A DNA stretch of 64,000 nucleotides from Streptomyces vinaceus (lineage in GTDB: Bacteria > Actinomycetota > Actinomycetes > Streptomycetales > Streptomycetaceae): the NCBI RefSeq assembly GCF_008704935.1, contig NZ_CP023692.1, positions 2,117,001 through 2,181,000 on the forward strand, written 5' to 3'. Under the pieces are notes generated by a model that was not told the DNA's origin, ran no database searches, and saw only the letters and a program-made list of their open reading frames with translations. Positions 41,840 through 50,219 of the stretch are shown here, one piece after another (position 1 is the stretch's first letter; each line of letters starts with the position of its first letter). The position numbers were made by a program, and so were the translations under genes.

Positions 41840-43667
41840 ACTGCAGCTGACCCATCTCACCTACTGCGGACCCAACCTCCCCCCGGCGCAGATCGTCTTC
41901 GGCCCGGAGCTGACCGTCATCTATGGCACCTCCGACACCGGCAAGTCGTTCATCGTGAAATCGATCGAATACATGCTGGGCGGCGCCGACCTGGCGATGG
42001 TCCCGGAAGGCGACGGCTACACACAGATCCTTTTGGGTCTGCTCATGCCGGATGGCAGCCCGCTGACGCTACTGCGAGCCCCTGACAGCAACAGCATTTT
42101 CCTCTACCGCTCGGATCTGCGTGATCTTGTGATGGCCACGCCGGATGCGTCGGTGACAGCGGTTCACAACGCTCGCAGCCGCAACAGCCTCTCCATCCAT
42201 CTTCTGCGCGCGCTCGGCTTGGACGAGGTCCTGATCCGCAAGAATGAAGCTGGCGGCACCCGCCCCCTCGCGCTGTCCGATTTGCTGCACCTGTCGCTAG
42301 TCACCGAGAAGCGCATGATCGGTGACGTCCCGCCGGTGCTGCGTACCGGGACCGCCAGCACGCGGACCGCGGAGCTGTCCGTCATGCGATTCCTGGTCAC
42401 CGGAGAAGGCGACCCAGCCGTGGACACCGGCCTCAATGCCGGGCAACGCCGTGTCCACAAGGGGCAGGTACAACTGTTGGATCAGCTTGTCCTCGACCTG
42501 TCGGCCAAGCTCGTTACGCAGGAGAACGAGCGCCAGCTCCGCGACCGGCTCATCCGGATCCGCACCGCGCTGGACGAGCAGTCCGCACCACTGCGCCAGG
42601 TCAACGAATCCCACCGCGAAGCGGTCGACTCCCGCATGGAAACCGCCCGGGAACTGGCTGCCCTAGATGAGCGGCTGACCGAGGTCAGTGACCTGCTGGG
42701 CCGCTTCAAGCTGTTGGAGGCCCAGTACCGCTCGGACCTGGAACGGCTGGCCATGGTCAACGAAGCCGGCAGCATCCTCGGCTACTTCAAGGTCGGCACT
42801 TGCCCGTTCTGCGGCGCCGAACGCGAGCACCAGCAGGCCAACCACCGGGTGGAGGAAACCACCCAGCTTCACATCGCCGTCCAGGCAGAGGCAGCTAAGA
42901 CGACCGCGCTGCTTGCCGACCTACTGCCCACCATCGCCGACCTTGACGGCGAGCAGACAGCTCTGATCAGCCGCCGGGTGGAGGCGCAGTCCGACATCGG
43001 CGTGTGGGACCAGATCATCGCCGACCTGGAAGGCGGTATCGCCGCGCTGCGCTCCAATGTCGAAGAGCTGGTCGAGGAGCGCTCCGTCGTCGAGCGGGAA
43101 CTGGAGCTGCAGACTCGCATCGCGGAGCTCGACGACAAGAAATCCCGCCTGGTCGGTGAGGGGGCCGTTGTCACTACACGCCCGACCCAGCACATCCCGA
43201 CCGCGACGGTGGGAGCCTTCGACTCCATCCTCCAGCAGACTCTCAACGCCTGGCAGGTACCGGCGGCTGACCACGCCGAATACGACCAGTACTACGCCGA
43301 GATCCGTGCGGGCGGCCGCAAGCGGATAGAACGCGGCAAGGGGATGCGCTCGGTCCTGCACTCGGCGTTCACCACCGCGCTGGCTCGCTTCTGCATGGAC
43401 CGGGACTTGCACCATCTCGGCTTCGTCGTCTTGGACTCACCTGTGGTCACCTTCCGCGACCCGGAACCCGACGACATCGACGATGTGGAGCTGACCTCCA
43501 CCGTCGTGGACCGGTTCTATAAGGACATGCTGTCCTTCCCCGGCCAGGCCATCATCATGGAAAACGGCGACCCTCCCACCAAGGTGCTCTCCGAAGCCGT
43601 CACCTACCACTTCACTGGAACGGCAAGCGGCGGCAGAGCGGGCTTCTTCCCCGCGTCCATGCGTTAG
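41832..43667 (+). CDS. ABC-3C system ATPase (SMC/Rad50-like)
   Basis: 611 aa from GTG 41832. Walker A is YGTSDTGKSF near residues 31-41. A long central coiled coil follows (about 210-500) with a hook-like CPFC near residue 324, recalling the Rad50 zinc hook. Near the C-terminus are the signature-like region GKGMRSVLHSAFTTALARFC and Walker B HLGFVVLDSPV near 530. The architecture matches the ATPase of ABC-three-component conflict systems, which should sense unusual DNA or DNA ends and trigger the nuclease. The cassette is followed by an 11-bp terminator stem. Confidence 0.87.
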   Translation: MSELQLTHLTYCGPNLPPAQIVFGPELTVIYGTSDTGKSFIVKSIEYMLGGADLAMVPEGDGYTQILLGLLMPDGSPLTLLRAPDSNSIFLYRSDLRDLVMATPDASVTAVHNARSRNSLSIHLLRALGLDEVLIRKNEAGGTRPLALSDLLHLSLVTEKRMIGDVPPVLRTGTASTRTAELSVMRFLVTGEGDPAVDTGLNAGQRRVHKGQVQLLDQLVLDLSAKLVTQENERQLRDRLIRIRTALDEQSAPLRQVNESHREAVDSRMETARELAALDERLTEVSDLLGRFKLLEAQYRSDLERLAMVNEAGSILGYFKVGTCPFCGAEREHQQANHRVEETTQLHIAVQAEAAKTTALLADLLPTIADLDGEQTALISRRVEAQSDIGVWDQIIADLEGGIAALRSNVEELVEERSVVERELELQTRIAELDDKKSRLVGEGAVVTTRPTQHIPTATVGAFDSILQQTLNAWQVPAADHAEYDQYYAEIRAGGRKRIERGKGMRSVLHSAFTTALARFCMDRDLHHLGFVVLDSPVVTFRDPEPDDIDDVELTSTVVDRFYKDMLSFPGQAIIMENGDPPTKVLSEAVTYHFTGTASGGRAGFFPASMR

Positions 43668-43882
43668 CAACGGGCCAGAGGAGGCTGACCAGGGCATGGT
43701 CAGGTTCAGGGGTGGCCGAGGGCTTGGGGCACCCGGCCAGTCGGTAGGGGACGTCTTGTCTGCGAGTTGCCTGAGATGGCCGTAGGCAGGCACCTTCTTG
43801 GTCCTTGCCGCGCCGGTTTCTCGGCTTTGTCTGGAATTCAGCCCCTTCCGCCCCTGTCGGCCTGCGGCGAATGACGAACACT

Positions 43883-43917
43883 GGGCCGTGACCAGCGCGA
43901 ATGCCCGGTCACGGCCC
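43883..43917. terminator. Bidirectional terminator between ABC-3C and dehydrogenase genes
   Basis: The 11-bp perfect arms GGGCCGTGACC and GGTCACGGCCC enclose 13 bases between the convergent genes. It follows 215 bp that hold no recognisable gene. Confidence 0.85.
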
Positions 43918-43933
43918 CGTGGTGGTGAGGGGC

Positions 43934-45253
43934 TCAGGGGCGGCCGAGGGCGCGGGTCATCCAGCCGGCTTCGCGCCACTGGTCGGTGTTAAGGGTGCCG
44001 CGGGCGTCGATGACCTTGGGGCTGGCAGCCCGGGTGACGAGCCGCTTGGGGTCGATGGTCGTGAAGTGGTGCCACTCGGTTAGGTGGAGGAGGAGGTCCG
44101 CGTCGTCGACGGCGGCGATGGGGTCTTCGACGTAGTCGAGTTCGGGGTGGAGCTTGCGGGCGTTGTCGAGGGCCTTGGGGTCGGTGACGGTGACGGTGGC
44201 GCCGAGGTCGTGGAGGGCCTGGGCGACAGCGAGGGCGGGCGAGTCGCGGATGTCGTCGGTCTCAGGCTTGAAGGCGGCGCCCCAGACGGTGATCCGCTTC
44301 CCGCGCAGGTCCGTGCCGAGTTCCTCGTGGGCGAGGTCGATGACGCGCTGGCGGCGGCGGGCGTTGACGGCGGCGGCTTCGCGGAGGATGCCGACAGCCA
44401 GGCCGGCGTCGAGTTCGTCAGCGCGGGTCACGAACCCGGCAAGGTCCTTGGGCAGGCAGCCGCCGCCGAAGCCGAGGCCGGGCCGCATGCCGTGGCGGCC
44501 GATGCGGTGGTCGTGGCCGAGGATGTCGGCGAGCTCGGCGACGTTGGCGCCGGAGGCTTCGCAGACCTCGGCCATCGCGTTGATGAACGAGATCTTCGTG
44601 CCGAGGAAGGAGTTCGCGGCGCCCTTGGCAAGCTCGGCGGTCGCCCAGTCCGTGACGATCGTCGGCGTCCCCGACTCGATGATCTTCTCGAAAGCCTGCC
44701 GCAGCAGGGCCTCGGCCCAGGAATGCGTGGTGTTGAAGCCGAGGACGAGCCGGTCGGGGCGGAGGGTGTCGTCGACCGCGAAGGACTCGCGAAGGAACTC
44801 GGGGTTCCAGGCGACCTCGACGAGGTCCCCGGCGGGGGCGTACTCACGCAGGAGTTCGGCGACGCGGGGTGCGGTGCCGACGGGGACGGTGGACTTGACC
44901 GCAACGACGGCCGGGGCCTTCAGGCCGGGGGCGAGGCGGCGGACGGCGTCGAAGAGGTGGGTGAGGTCGTAGGCGTTGCTGCCGGCCTGCGGCGGGGTGC
45001 CGACGCCGATGAAGTGCAGGTCGGCGAATTCGGCCGCATCGGCGTAGGAGGCGGTGAAGCGGAGCCGGCCGGTCGCGGTGTGTTTGGCGAGGAGGCCGTC
45101 GAGGTCGCGTTCAAAGAACGGGGCCCGGCCGGAGTTGAGGGTGTGGACCTTGTCGATGTCGGAGTCCATGCCCAGGACCTCGTGGCCGAGCTCGGCCATG
45201 CAGGCGGCGTGGGTGGCTCCGAGGTAGCCGCATCCGATGACGGTCATCTTCAT
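43934..45253 (-). CDS. UDP-glucose/GDP-mannose 6-dehydrogenase family enzyme
   Basis: 439 aa. The N-terminal Rossmann domain starts MKMTVIGCGYLGATHAACMA, followed by VGTPPQ and AVKSTVPVGT. The catalytic Cys lies in GFGGGCLPKDL, with the Lys of ANSFLGTKISF and C-terminal VWGAAFKPETDDIRDSPA. The enzyme oxidises a nucleotide sugar twice, most often UDP-glucose to UDP-glucuronate. A NUDIX hydrolase and an asparagine-synthetase-like protein follow in the minus-strand block, suggesting a pathway that makes or modifies a uronate. A relic of a homologue lies at 39963-40145. Confidence 0.92.
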   Translation of the reverse strand: MKMTVIGCGYLGATHAACMAELGHEVLGMDSDIDKVHTLNSGRAPFFERDLDGLLAKHTATGRLRFTASYADAAEFADLHFIGVGTPPQAGSNAYDLTHLFDAVRRLAPGLKAPAVVAVKSTVPVGTAPRVAELLREYAPAGDLVEVAWNPEFLRESFAVDDTLRPDRLVLGFNTTHSWAEALLRQAFEKIIESGTPTIVTDWATAELAKGAANSFLGTKISFINAMAEVCEASGANVAELADILGHDHRIGRHGMRPGLGFGGGCLPKDLAGFVTRADELDAGLAVGILREAAAVNARRRQRVIDLAHEELGTDLRGKRITVWGAAFKPETDDIRDSPALAVAQALHDLGATVTVTDPKALDNARKLHPELDYVEDPIAAVDDADLLLHLTEWHHFTTIDPKRLVTRAASPKVIDARGTLNTDQWREAGWMTRALGRP

Positions 45254-45326
45254 GCTCGGGGTGTCCCTTCGGGTGGGGCCGCCGCTGGCGGCCCCACCCT
45301 TGCCCCGCCCGGAAAGGGCGGGGTGA

Positions 45327-45764
45327 TCAGGAGGGCCTGGCGGCCAGATAGCGGTAGATCCCGTCCCGGATGAACGGCGGGATCGTGAGGATGTCGAGGT
45401 AGTCGGGGGCGAAGAACTGGAGCTTGACGCCCTCTGCGAGAAGGAGATCCGTCTCGTCGCCGTCCCAGAAGCCGGAGAAGAAGGTGATGATCTGCCCGGA
45501 GCCGCGGTGGTCGGTGACCTCGAACAGCTCGGTCAGGTTCTCCGGGATCAGGCCCGCTTCTTCGTCGAGTTCGCGGATGATCGCGTCGGCAGGGGACTCT
45601 CCGGGGTCGCAGCCGCCGCCCATGACGGACCAGTGCGCGGGCCAGGCGATCTCGGGAAGGTCATCGCGGAGGTGGAGGAGGAGTTCGCCGCGACGGTTGG
45701 TGATGATCGCGACGGCTCCGCGGGCGGCGGCCGGCTCCTCGATGGCGGTGTTCTCGGAGTGCAT
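45327..45764 (-). CDS. NUDIX hydrolase
   Basis: 145 aa. The NUDIX box runs GGGCDPGESPADAIIRELDE-EAG (Gly-x5-Glu-x7-Arg-Glu-x2-Glu-Glu), so the metal-binding Glu residues are present. Members cut nucleoside diphosphates linked to another group. Position between dehydrogenase and AsnB-like genes suggests it trims a nucleotide-sugar intermediate or product. No clear subfamily mark. Confidence 0.9.
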   Translation of the reverse strand: MHSENTAIEEPAAARGAVAIITNRRGELLLHLRDDLPEIAWPAHWSVMGGGCDPGESPADAIIRELDEEAGLIPENLTELFEVTDHRGSGQIITFFSGFWDGDETDLLLAEGVKLQFFAPDYLDILTIPPFIRDGIYRYLAARPS

Positions 45765-45792
45765 TCCCTCACCGTAGTAACGGCGTTAGGGA

Positions 45793-47559
45793 TCACGCGG
45801 CAGCCCTCACCGTCTGGTCCGAAAACCATGCGGCTGCCATGAGGGCCTGCATCCGGGTGCGGTCGAACCGGCCGCCGGGCTTCAAACCCCCCTCGAGGAG
45901 GCGGCGGAAAGCGTGCGGGGCGTCGGTGAGAGCCATGCGGATCTGGGTATCGGCCCAGGCCGCGAGGTTGCCGTTGAGCCAGGAGGGGACCGGGGAGGCG
46001 AAGCCGAGCTTGTCGCGGCTGGCCCAGACCTCGCGGGGCAGGCCGAGTGACTTCGCGGCGTCCCGCAGGATCCGTTTGCCCTGGGCCGGATCGGTGATCT
46101 TGTAGTCGACGGGCAGCCGGTAGGCGAACTCGACGAGGTCGCGGGCGAGGTAGGGGGACCGGCGTTCGAGCGCGTAGGCGGAGGCGAGTTTGTCGCTGGT
46201 CATCACCAGCGGCCTCCAGGCCGTCGCCAAGTCCGCCAGCGTCAGGCCGCGGGCGAGATCCCCGCCCGCGCGGGCCATCGCGTCGGCGACGAGGTCGCGG
46301 AGACGGCCGTCGGGGTCCGGGCCCCGCAGGATCAGCCGGGTCACCGCCTCCGCCGGGTCCAGGGGCTCGCCGGCCGCGTGCATGAGCTTGGCGGCCAGCG
46401 GCCGGTAAGCGTCCAGGCCGGCGCTCATGACGGCGTCGGGACCGAAGAGGACCAGGGCCTGGCGGACGTAGCCCATCAAGAACTCGTCCGGCCCAAGCCC
46501 GCCGATTGCGACCCGCAGGCCGAGGTCGGCGATCTTCCGGTAGGCCATGTGCTCGGAGAAGGTGGACGCGTTCCCCATCGGGTAGTCCAGGGCCCGCATC
46601 ATGTGCGGCAGAGCGGTGGTGAAGTCGACGTGGTCGGGCTCGACCACCACCAGCTCGGCCTTGATGTCCCGCGCGATCACGGCGGCGGTGAAGGACTCGT
46701 CCAGGCGGTCCTGCCCGGGGTAGCGGACGGTGACGCAGACCGGGGGCCGCATCAGGTAGGCCAGCACCGCCGAGTCCAGCCCGCCGGAGAGGAGGAGGGC
46801 GAAGTCGCAGGCCGGGGCCCTGAGCGGGATCTGCTCGGCCAGGATCGTGGAGAACCTGGCCAGGGCCTCGTCGTAGGTGCCGGCGTAGGGGGCCCGGTCC
46901 TCCAGGTGCCACCAGGTCATCTGGTCGATCGAGCCGGTGGTGACGTCGAAGGACAGCAGGGTGGCCGGGGCCAGCAGCTGGATCCCCTGAAACGGTGTGT
47001 CGACCCCGGTCGGGGTCTCGATCGCGGTGACCTCGGGCCGTAAGACCAGCGGGGCCGGCCCGTAGCCAGTCAGGGTGGTGACCTCGGAGGCGAACGCGAG
47101 CCGGCCGCCGTCCAGCCGCCAGTAGAGCGGCTTCTCCCCGAGCCGGTCGCGGGCCAGGAACAGCTTCGCGGTCCGCGGGTCGTAGACGGAGATGGCGAAC
47201 ATGCCGTCCATGCCGTCCAGGCAGGACGGGCCGATCTTGGCCCAGGCCCGCAGCAGGAAGTGGGCGTCCGACTCCCGCTCGCTCACCTCGATGCCCCAGG
47301 CGGCGGCCTGCTGCCGCCAGTTGTAAATCTCCCCGTTGAAGGCCAGCAGGATGCCGGTATCCCGGTCCAGGTAGGGGCCGGGCATGGCCTGCGGGTCGAC
47401 GATCAGGAGGGTGTTCATGGCCAGCACCGCCCGCCCGTCCCGGGCGGCGGTGTGCATGGTGCCGTCCGGGCCGCGGTAGTGCTGCGAGTCGCCCATGGCG
47501 GCGACGGTCTTCTCGTGCCGGATGGCGTCGCCTCCGGCCAGTCCTGCGATTCCGCACAT
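45793..47559 (-). CDS. Asparagine synthetase B-like glutamine-dependent amidotransferase
   Basis: 588 aa starting MCGIAGLAGG, so the N-terminal nucleophile Cys2 of the glutaminase domain is exposed after Met removal. The domain continues with HYRGPDG and FNGEIYNW. The synthetase domain has the PPi-loop LLSGGLDSAVLAYL near residue 265 and GGLGPDEFLMGY. Besides asparagine, this family amidates other carboxylates, including uronic acids of nucleotide sugars. The dehydrogenase gene in the same block would provide a uronate. One TTA codon lies at 47041-47043, making translation bldA-dependent. Asparagine itself remains a possible product. Confidence 0.88.
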   Translation of the reverse strand: MCGIAGLAGGDAIRHEKTVAAMGDSQHYRGPDGTMHTAARDGRAVLAMNTLLIVDPQAMPGPYLDRDTGILLAFNGEIYNWRQQAAAWGIEVSERESDAHFLLRAWAKIGPSCLDGMDGMFAISVYDPRTAKLFLARDRLGEKPLYWRLDGGRLAFASEVTTLTGYGPAPLVLRPEVTAIETPTGVDTPFQGIQLLAPATLLSFDVTTGSIDQMTWWHLEDRAPYAGTYDEALARFSTILAEQIPLRAPACDFALLLSGGLDSAVLAYLMRPPVCVTVRYPGQDRLDESFTAAVIARDIKAELVVVEPDHVDFTTALPHMMRALDYPMGNASTFSEHMAYRKIADLGLRVAIGGLGPDEFLMGYVRQALVLFGPDAVMSAGLDAYRPLAAKLMHAAGEPLDPAEAVTRLILRGPDPDGRLRDLVADAMARAGGDLARGLTLADLATAWRPLVMTSDKLASAYALERRSPYLARDLVEFAYRLPVDYKITDPAQGKRILRDAAKSLGLPREVWASRDKLGFASPVPSWLNGNLAAWADTQIRMALTDAPHAFRRLLEGGLKPGGRFDRTRMQALMAAAWFSDQTVRAAA

Positions 47560-47889
47560 CTGGTTCACCCCCGAGCGTGAAGTCGTGGTGCCTGACGGCG
47601 GTCGCCGCCGGGAGTCCCTTCCTGGCGTCCCGGCGGCGGCCTGTGCCCTCATCACACCTGCCGGGCCGTCATGCCTGGGAGGGCTCGCAGGGGGGCTCAC
47701 AACTCGCAAAGCAGGTTCACCCAGGGTCCGCAGGGCAATACCCTCGGTGGCTCCAGACGCGGGAAGGCGAACAGCCTCCCCGTGCCCTGCCGGAATGCGT
47801 ACGGCTGGAAATGCCCAGTCGACGCGGCCTGGCTCGTGGCGTTTCCTCGTCGGCAGCCCTGTTGCTGACCTGGTGGAAAAGGGGATCGG
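47560..47889. other. Divergent control region of the AsnB-like and regulator genes
   Basis: 330 bp with no convincing gene. It should hold both promoters and is the natural binding place for the regulator encoded to the right. No obvious dyad was recognised. Confidence 0.4.
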
Positions 47890-49284
47890 GTGGCGTCGAC
47901 CAGCCGTCGGAAGCGTCCGCCGAACGCGGACCTGGACCGGCTCATCGAGACCTGCGGTGCGAGCCACAAGTCTCTGGCCCTGCGGGTCAACCAGCTCGCC
48001 CAGCAGGCCGGGCTGGAGACGGATTACTCGCATACCTCCATCGCGAACTGGTGCCAGCGGGGCATGATCCCCAAGTGGCCGGTGCCCACGTTCCTGGCGC
48101 AGGCGATCGCCGAACGGCTGGGCCGTCCGGTGGCGCTTGGTGAAATCGGTATGGGCGATGCGGAGACACCGGACGCGGATGTGGGGTTGGATTTCCCGCG
48201 GGACCGTGCTGATGCGGTCCGAGTGGCCACGTCGTTCTGGAGTTTCGTGAACCGCCGCGACTTCTTAACCGGATCCGGCTTCGCCGTGTCTGCGTTCAGC
48301 ACCCCCGTGACCCGCTGGCTGGTCACCCCCGCCGACGAGGCCGCCGACCTCGCCGGCGGCAAGAAGCAGGTCGGCCGGGCCGATCTGGAAGAACTCCGGG
48401 ACGCGGCCGACGAGGCCCGCCGCTGGGACTCCAAATACGGCGGCGGGAACTGGAAGGCCAATTCCGTCACCGTCTGCCTCCAGGAGAGGGCCGCCCCGCT
48501 GCTGCGGGGCTCCTTCACCGACGCCGTCGGCCGGGACCTGTTCTCCGTCACCTCCGAGCTGTCCCGCCTCGCCGGGTGGACGGCCTTCGACGTGGGCCAG
48601 CACGATGTCGCCCAGAGGCACTTCATCCAGGCCCTCCGCCTGGCCCGGGCGGGCGGAGACGTCCAGCTGGGCTGCTATGTCCTGACCACCATGGCCATGC
48701 AGTCCCTGCTGCGGGGCTTCGGCTCCGAGGCCATCGACATGGCCCAGGGAGCCTTCGAACGGGCCAAGGGCCAGGCCGCCCCGCGGGTTCTCGCGTTCAC
48801 CAAGCTCATCGAGGCCCGTGCCCATGCCCGCGAGAGGGACGCCAGGGCCGCCTCACGGGCCCTTGCGGCCTCCGAGGACCTCCTGGGCCAGGCGGACGCC
48901 GCCAGCGGCTCAGAACCCGCCTGGATCGACTTCTATCACCACGCGAGGCTGTCGGCGGACGCCGCCGAGGTCTTCCGAGACCTGAAGAACCCCAAAGCGG
49001 CCCTCGCCTGGAACCAGCGGGCCGCCGCGATGCCGTCCGGGGTGTTCACCCGCTCGGTCGGGATGCGGCTCGCGATCGTGGGAACCGCCCACCTCCAGGC
49101 CCGCGACCTCGACCTGGGCCTCGACCTGGGCAACCGGTCCGTGGACATTCTCGCCCGCGTCCAGTCCTCCCGGGCCAAGGACTACGTCCGCGAGTTCAAC
49201 ACCGCCCTCGCCCCCTGGCGGCGCGAGCCGGCCGTCCGCGAGTTCATCCACCGCACCCGCACCGAACTCGGCGTCGCCGCCTGA
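47890..49284 (+). CDS. Helix-turn-helix regulator with TPR-like C-terminal domain
   Basis: 464 aa from GTG 47890, with AAGGGG upstream. The N-terminal HTH reads SLALRVNQLAQQAGLETDYSHTSIANWCQRGMIP, an XRE-like arrangement found in streptomycete regulators. The long C-terminus is made of helical pairs resembling tetratricopeptide repeats (FDVGQHDVAQRHFIQALRLA). Codon 126 (48265-48267) is TTA, so it needs the bldA tRNA and should be made late in development. It is divergent from the AsnB-like gene and probably controls that module. The last 50 bp recur at 49648-49697. Confidence 0.82.
   Translation: MASTSRRKRPPNADLDRLIETCGASHKSLALRVNQLAQQAGLETDYSHTSIANWCQRGMIPKWPVPTFLAQAIAERLGRPVALGEIGMGDAETPDADVGLDFPRDRADAVRVATSFWSFVNRRDFLTGSGFAVSAFSTPVTRWLVTPADEAADLAGGKKQVGRADLEELRDAADEARRWDSKYGGGNWKANSVTVCLQERAAPLLRGSFTDAVGRDLFSVTSELSRLAGWTAFDVGQHDVAQRHFIQALRLARAGGDVQLGCYVLTTMAMQSLLRGFGSEAIDMAQGAFERAKGQAAPRVLAFTKLIEARAHARERDARAASRALAASEDLLGQADAASGSEPAWIDFYHHARLSADAAEVFRDLKNPKAALAWNQRAAAMPSGVFTRSVGMRLAIVGTAHLQARDLDLGLDLGNRSVDILARVQSSRAKDYVREFNTALAPWRREPAVREFIHRTRTELGVAA
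49235..49284 (+). repeat. 50-bp direct repeat, copy A (regulator 3' end)
   Basis: It begins TCCGCGAGTTCATCCACCGC and ends at the regulator stop codon. It matches 49648-49697 at 47 of 50 positions. Confidence 0.95.
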
Positions 49285-49347
49285 AGCCGCGCCTGGATGG
49301 CGTGGCGTCATCAGTCCCAACCCAACTCGATCGGAAACCCCTGAACG

Positions 49348-49641
49348 ATGTATCTGCTGAACCGCTTCGACGACCACAGCAAGATCGGTGAGGTCTCCAA
49401 AGAACAGCTCCAGTTCCTCATCGACCACCTTTCGGATGACGAGGAACCAGGGATGTACGTCGACTCCGACGTCCTTAAATCCCTCGTCGCCATCGGGGCC
49501 GACCGGATGCTCATCGGCATGCTGGAGAATTCCCTCGGCCACCACTACTGGATGAGGTTCACCTGGTGCACCAAGCCCCCGTTCCAGCCGTTGATCCAGG
49601 TGGTGCCTGCCACTCCTGGCCGTAGAGGCGGCCGGGCCTGA
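49348..49641 (+). CDS. Small protein of unknown function, C-terminus probably altered
   Basis: 97 aa. The first 65 residues (MYLLNRFDDHSKIGEVSKEQ then LQFLIDHLSDDEEPGMYVD) look like a compact conserved acidic protein, known from other bacteria without assigned function. The last 30 residues (Pro/Arg/Gly-rich) look like read-through into unrelated DNA. It sits between the regulator gene and a duplicated fragment of that gene's end. Confidence 0.6.
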   Translation: MYLLNRFDDHSKIGEVSKEQLQFLIDHLSDDEEPGMYVDSDVLKSLVAIGADRMLIGMLENSLGHHYWMRFTWCTKPPFQPLIQVVPATPGRRGGRA

Positions 49642-49647
49642 CGCGGA

Positions 49648-49697
49648 TCCGCGAGTTCATCCACCGCACCCGCACGGAACTCGGGGTCGCGGCCTGA
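49648..49697 (+). pseudogene. 50-bp direct repeat, copy B: relic of a regulator 3' end
   Basis: It encodes the same C-terminal residues (REFIHRTRTELGVAA, stop) as the gene at 47890-49284 but has no gene body in front. The three differences are third-codon-position changes, so it derives from a homologous gene and not from recent slippage. Confidence 0.9.
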
Positions 49698-49718
49698 TGC
49701 CCTCAAGCAGGCCGCCGG

Positions 49719-50219
49719 TCAGCGCTGGTGCAAGACCCTCACCACTCCGTCCTGACCGGCGGACTCCCGCAACTGGTGGTTCTCCACTTCCAGCACCTGA
49801 ATGACACGGACCAGCTGTTTCACCTGGGTCTGAAGTTGATCGCATTCTTCGCGGGCCTTCTTGAGCCGCGCCGTGAGCTCGTTGTTGTTCCGCTTCAGAG
49901 CGTCGGCGGCCTTCGGCTGGACGTCCTGGGCCCTGATCAGGGCATAAAACAGATCCTTGAGGCCGGTGTGCTTGTGGGTGAGCTTGTTGCGCCGCAGCCC
50001 GGCCTCTTCGGCCAGGGACTTCACCGTCAGCTGGCCGTCGGACCGCAATGGGATCCCGACGAGCAACCGGACCATCGCGTCCGTGATCGCCTGGATCTCC
50101 GCCGCGTCCTGCGGGTTGTCCGGGTTGGCCGCGGCGGATGCCTGGGCCAGCACAGCCCCGACCGTCTGGGCGATGCTCGCCGTCGCGGCGGGCTCGGTGG
50201 TGGACTGGGTCTGGGTCAT
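49719..50219 (-). CDS. Recombinase-associated small HTH/coiled-coil protein (DUF6262/TnpC-like)
   Basis: 166 aa. The central part has a helix-turn-helix appearance (GQLTVKSLAEEAGLRRNKLTHKH). The C-terminal third is a coiled coil with regular Leu/Val spacing (KKAREECDQLQTQVKQLVRV). Proteins of this build follow tyrosine recombinases in Tn554-like elements (TnpC) and orient or stimulate transposition. Its ATG directly abuts the stop of the third recombinase. Assignment is by position and architecture. Confidence 0.78.
   Translation of the reverse strand: MTQTQSTTEPAATASIAQTVGAVLAQASAAANPDNPQDAAEIQAITDAMVRLLVGIPLRSDGQLTVKSLAEEAGLRRNKLTHKHTGLKDLFYALIRAQDVQPKAADALKRNNNELTARLKKAREECDQLQTQVKQLVRVIQVLEVENHQLRESAGQDGVVRVLHQR

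Noticed and set aside
39963..44118. Target-site duplication flanking the ABC-3C cassette
   Set aside because: The two dehydrogenase segments are only about 80 percent identical and too long, so they are homologous gene ends and not a recent duplication made by transposition.
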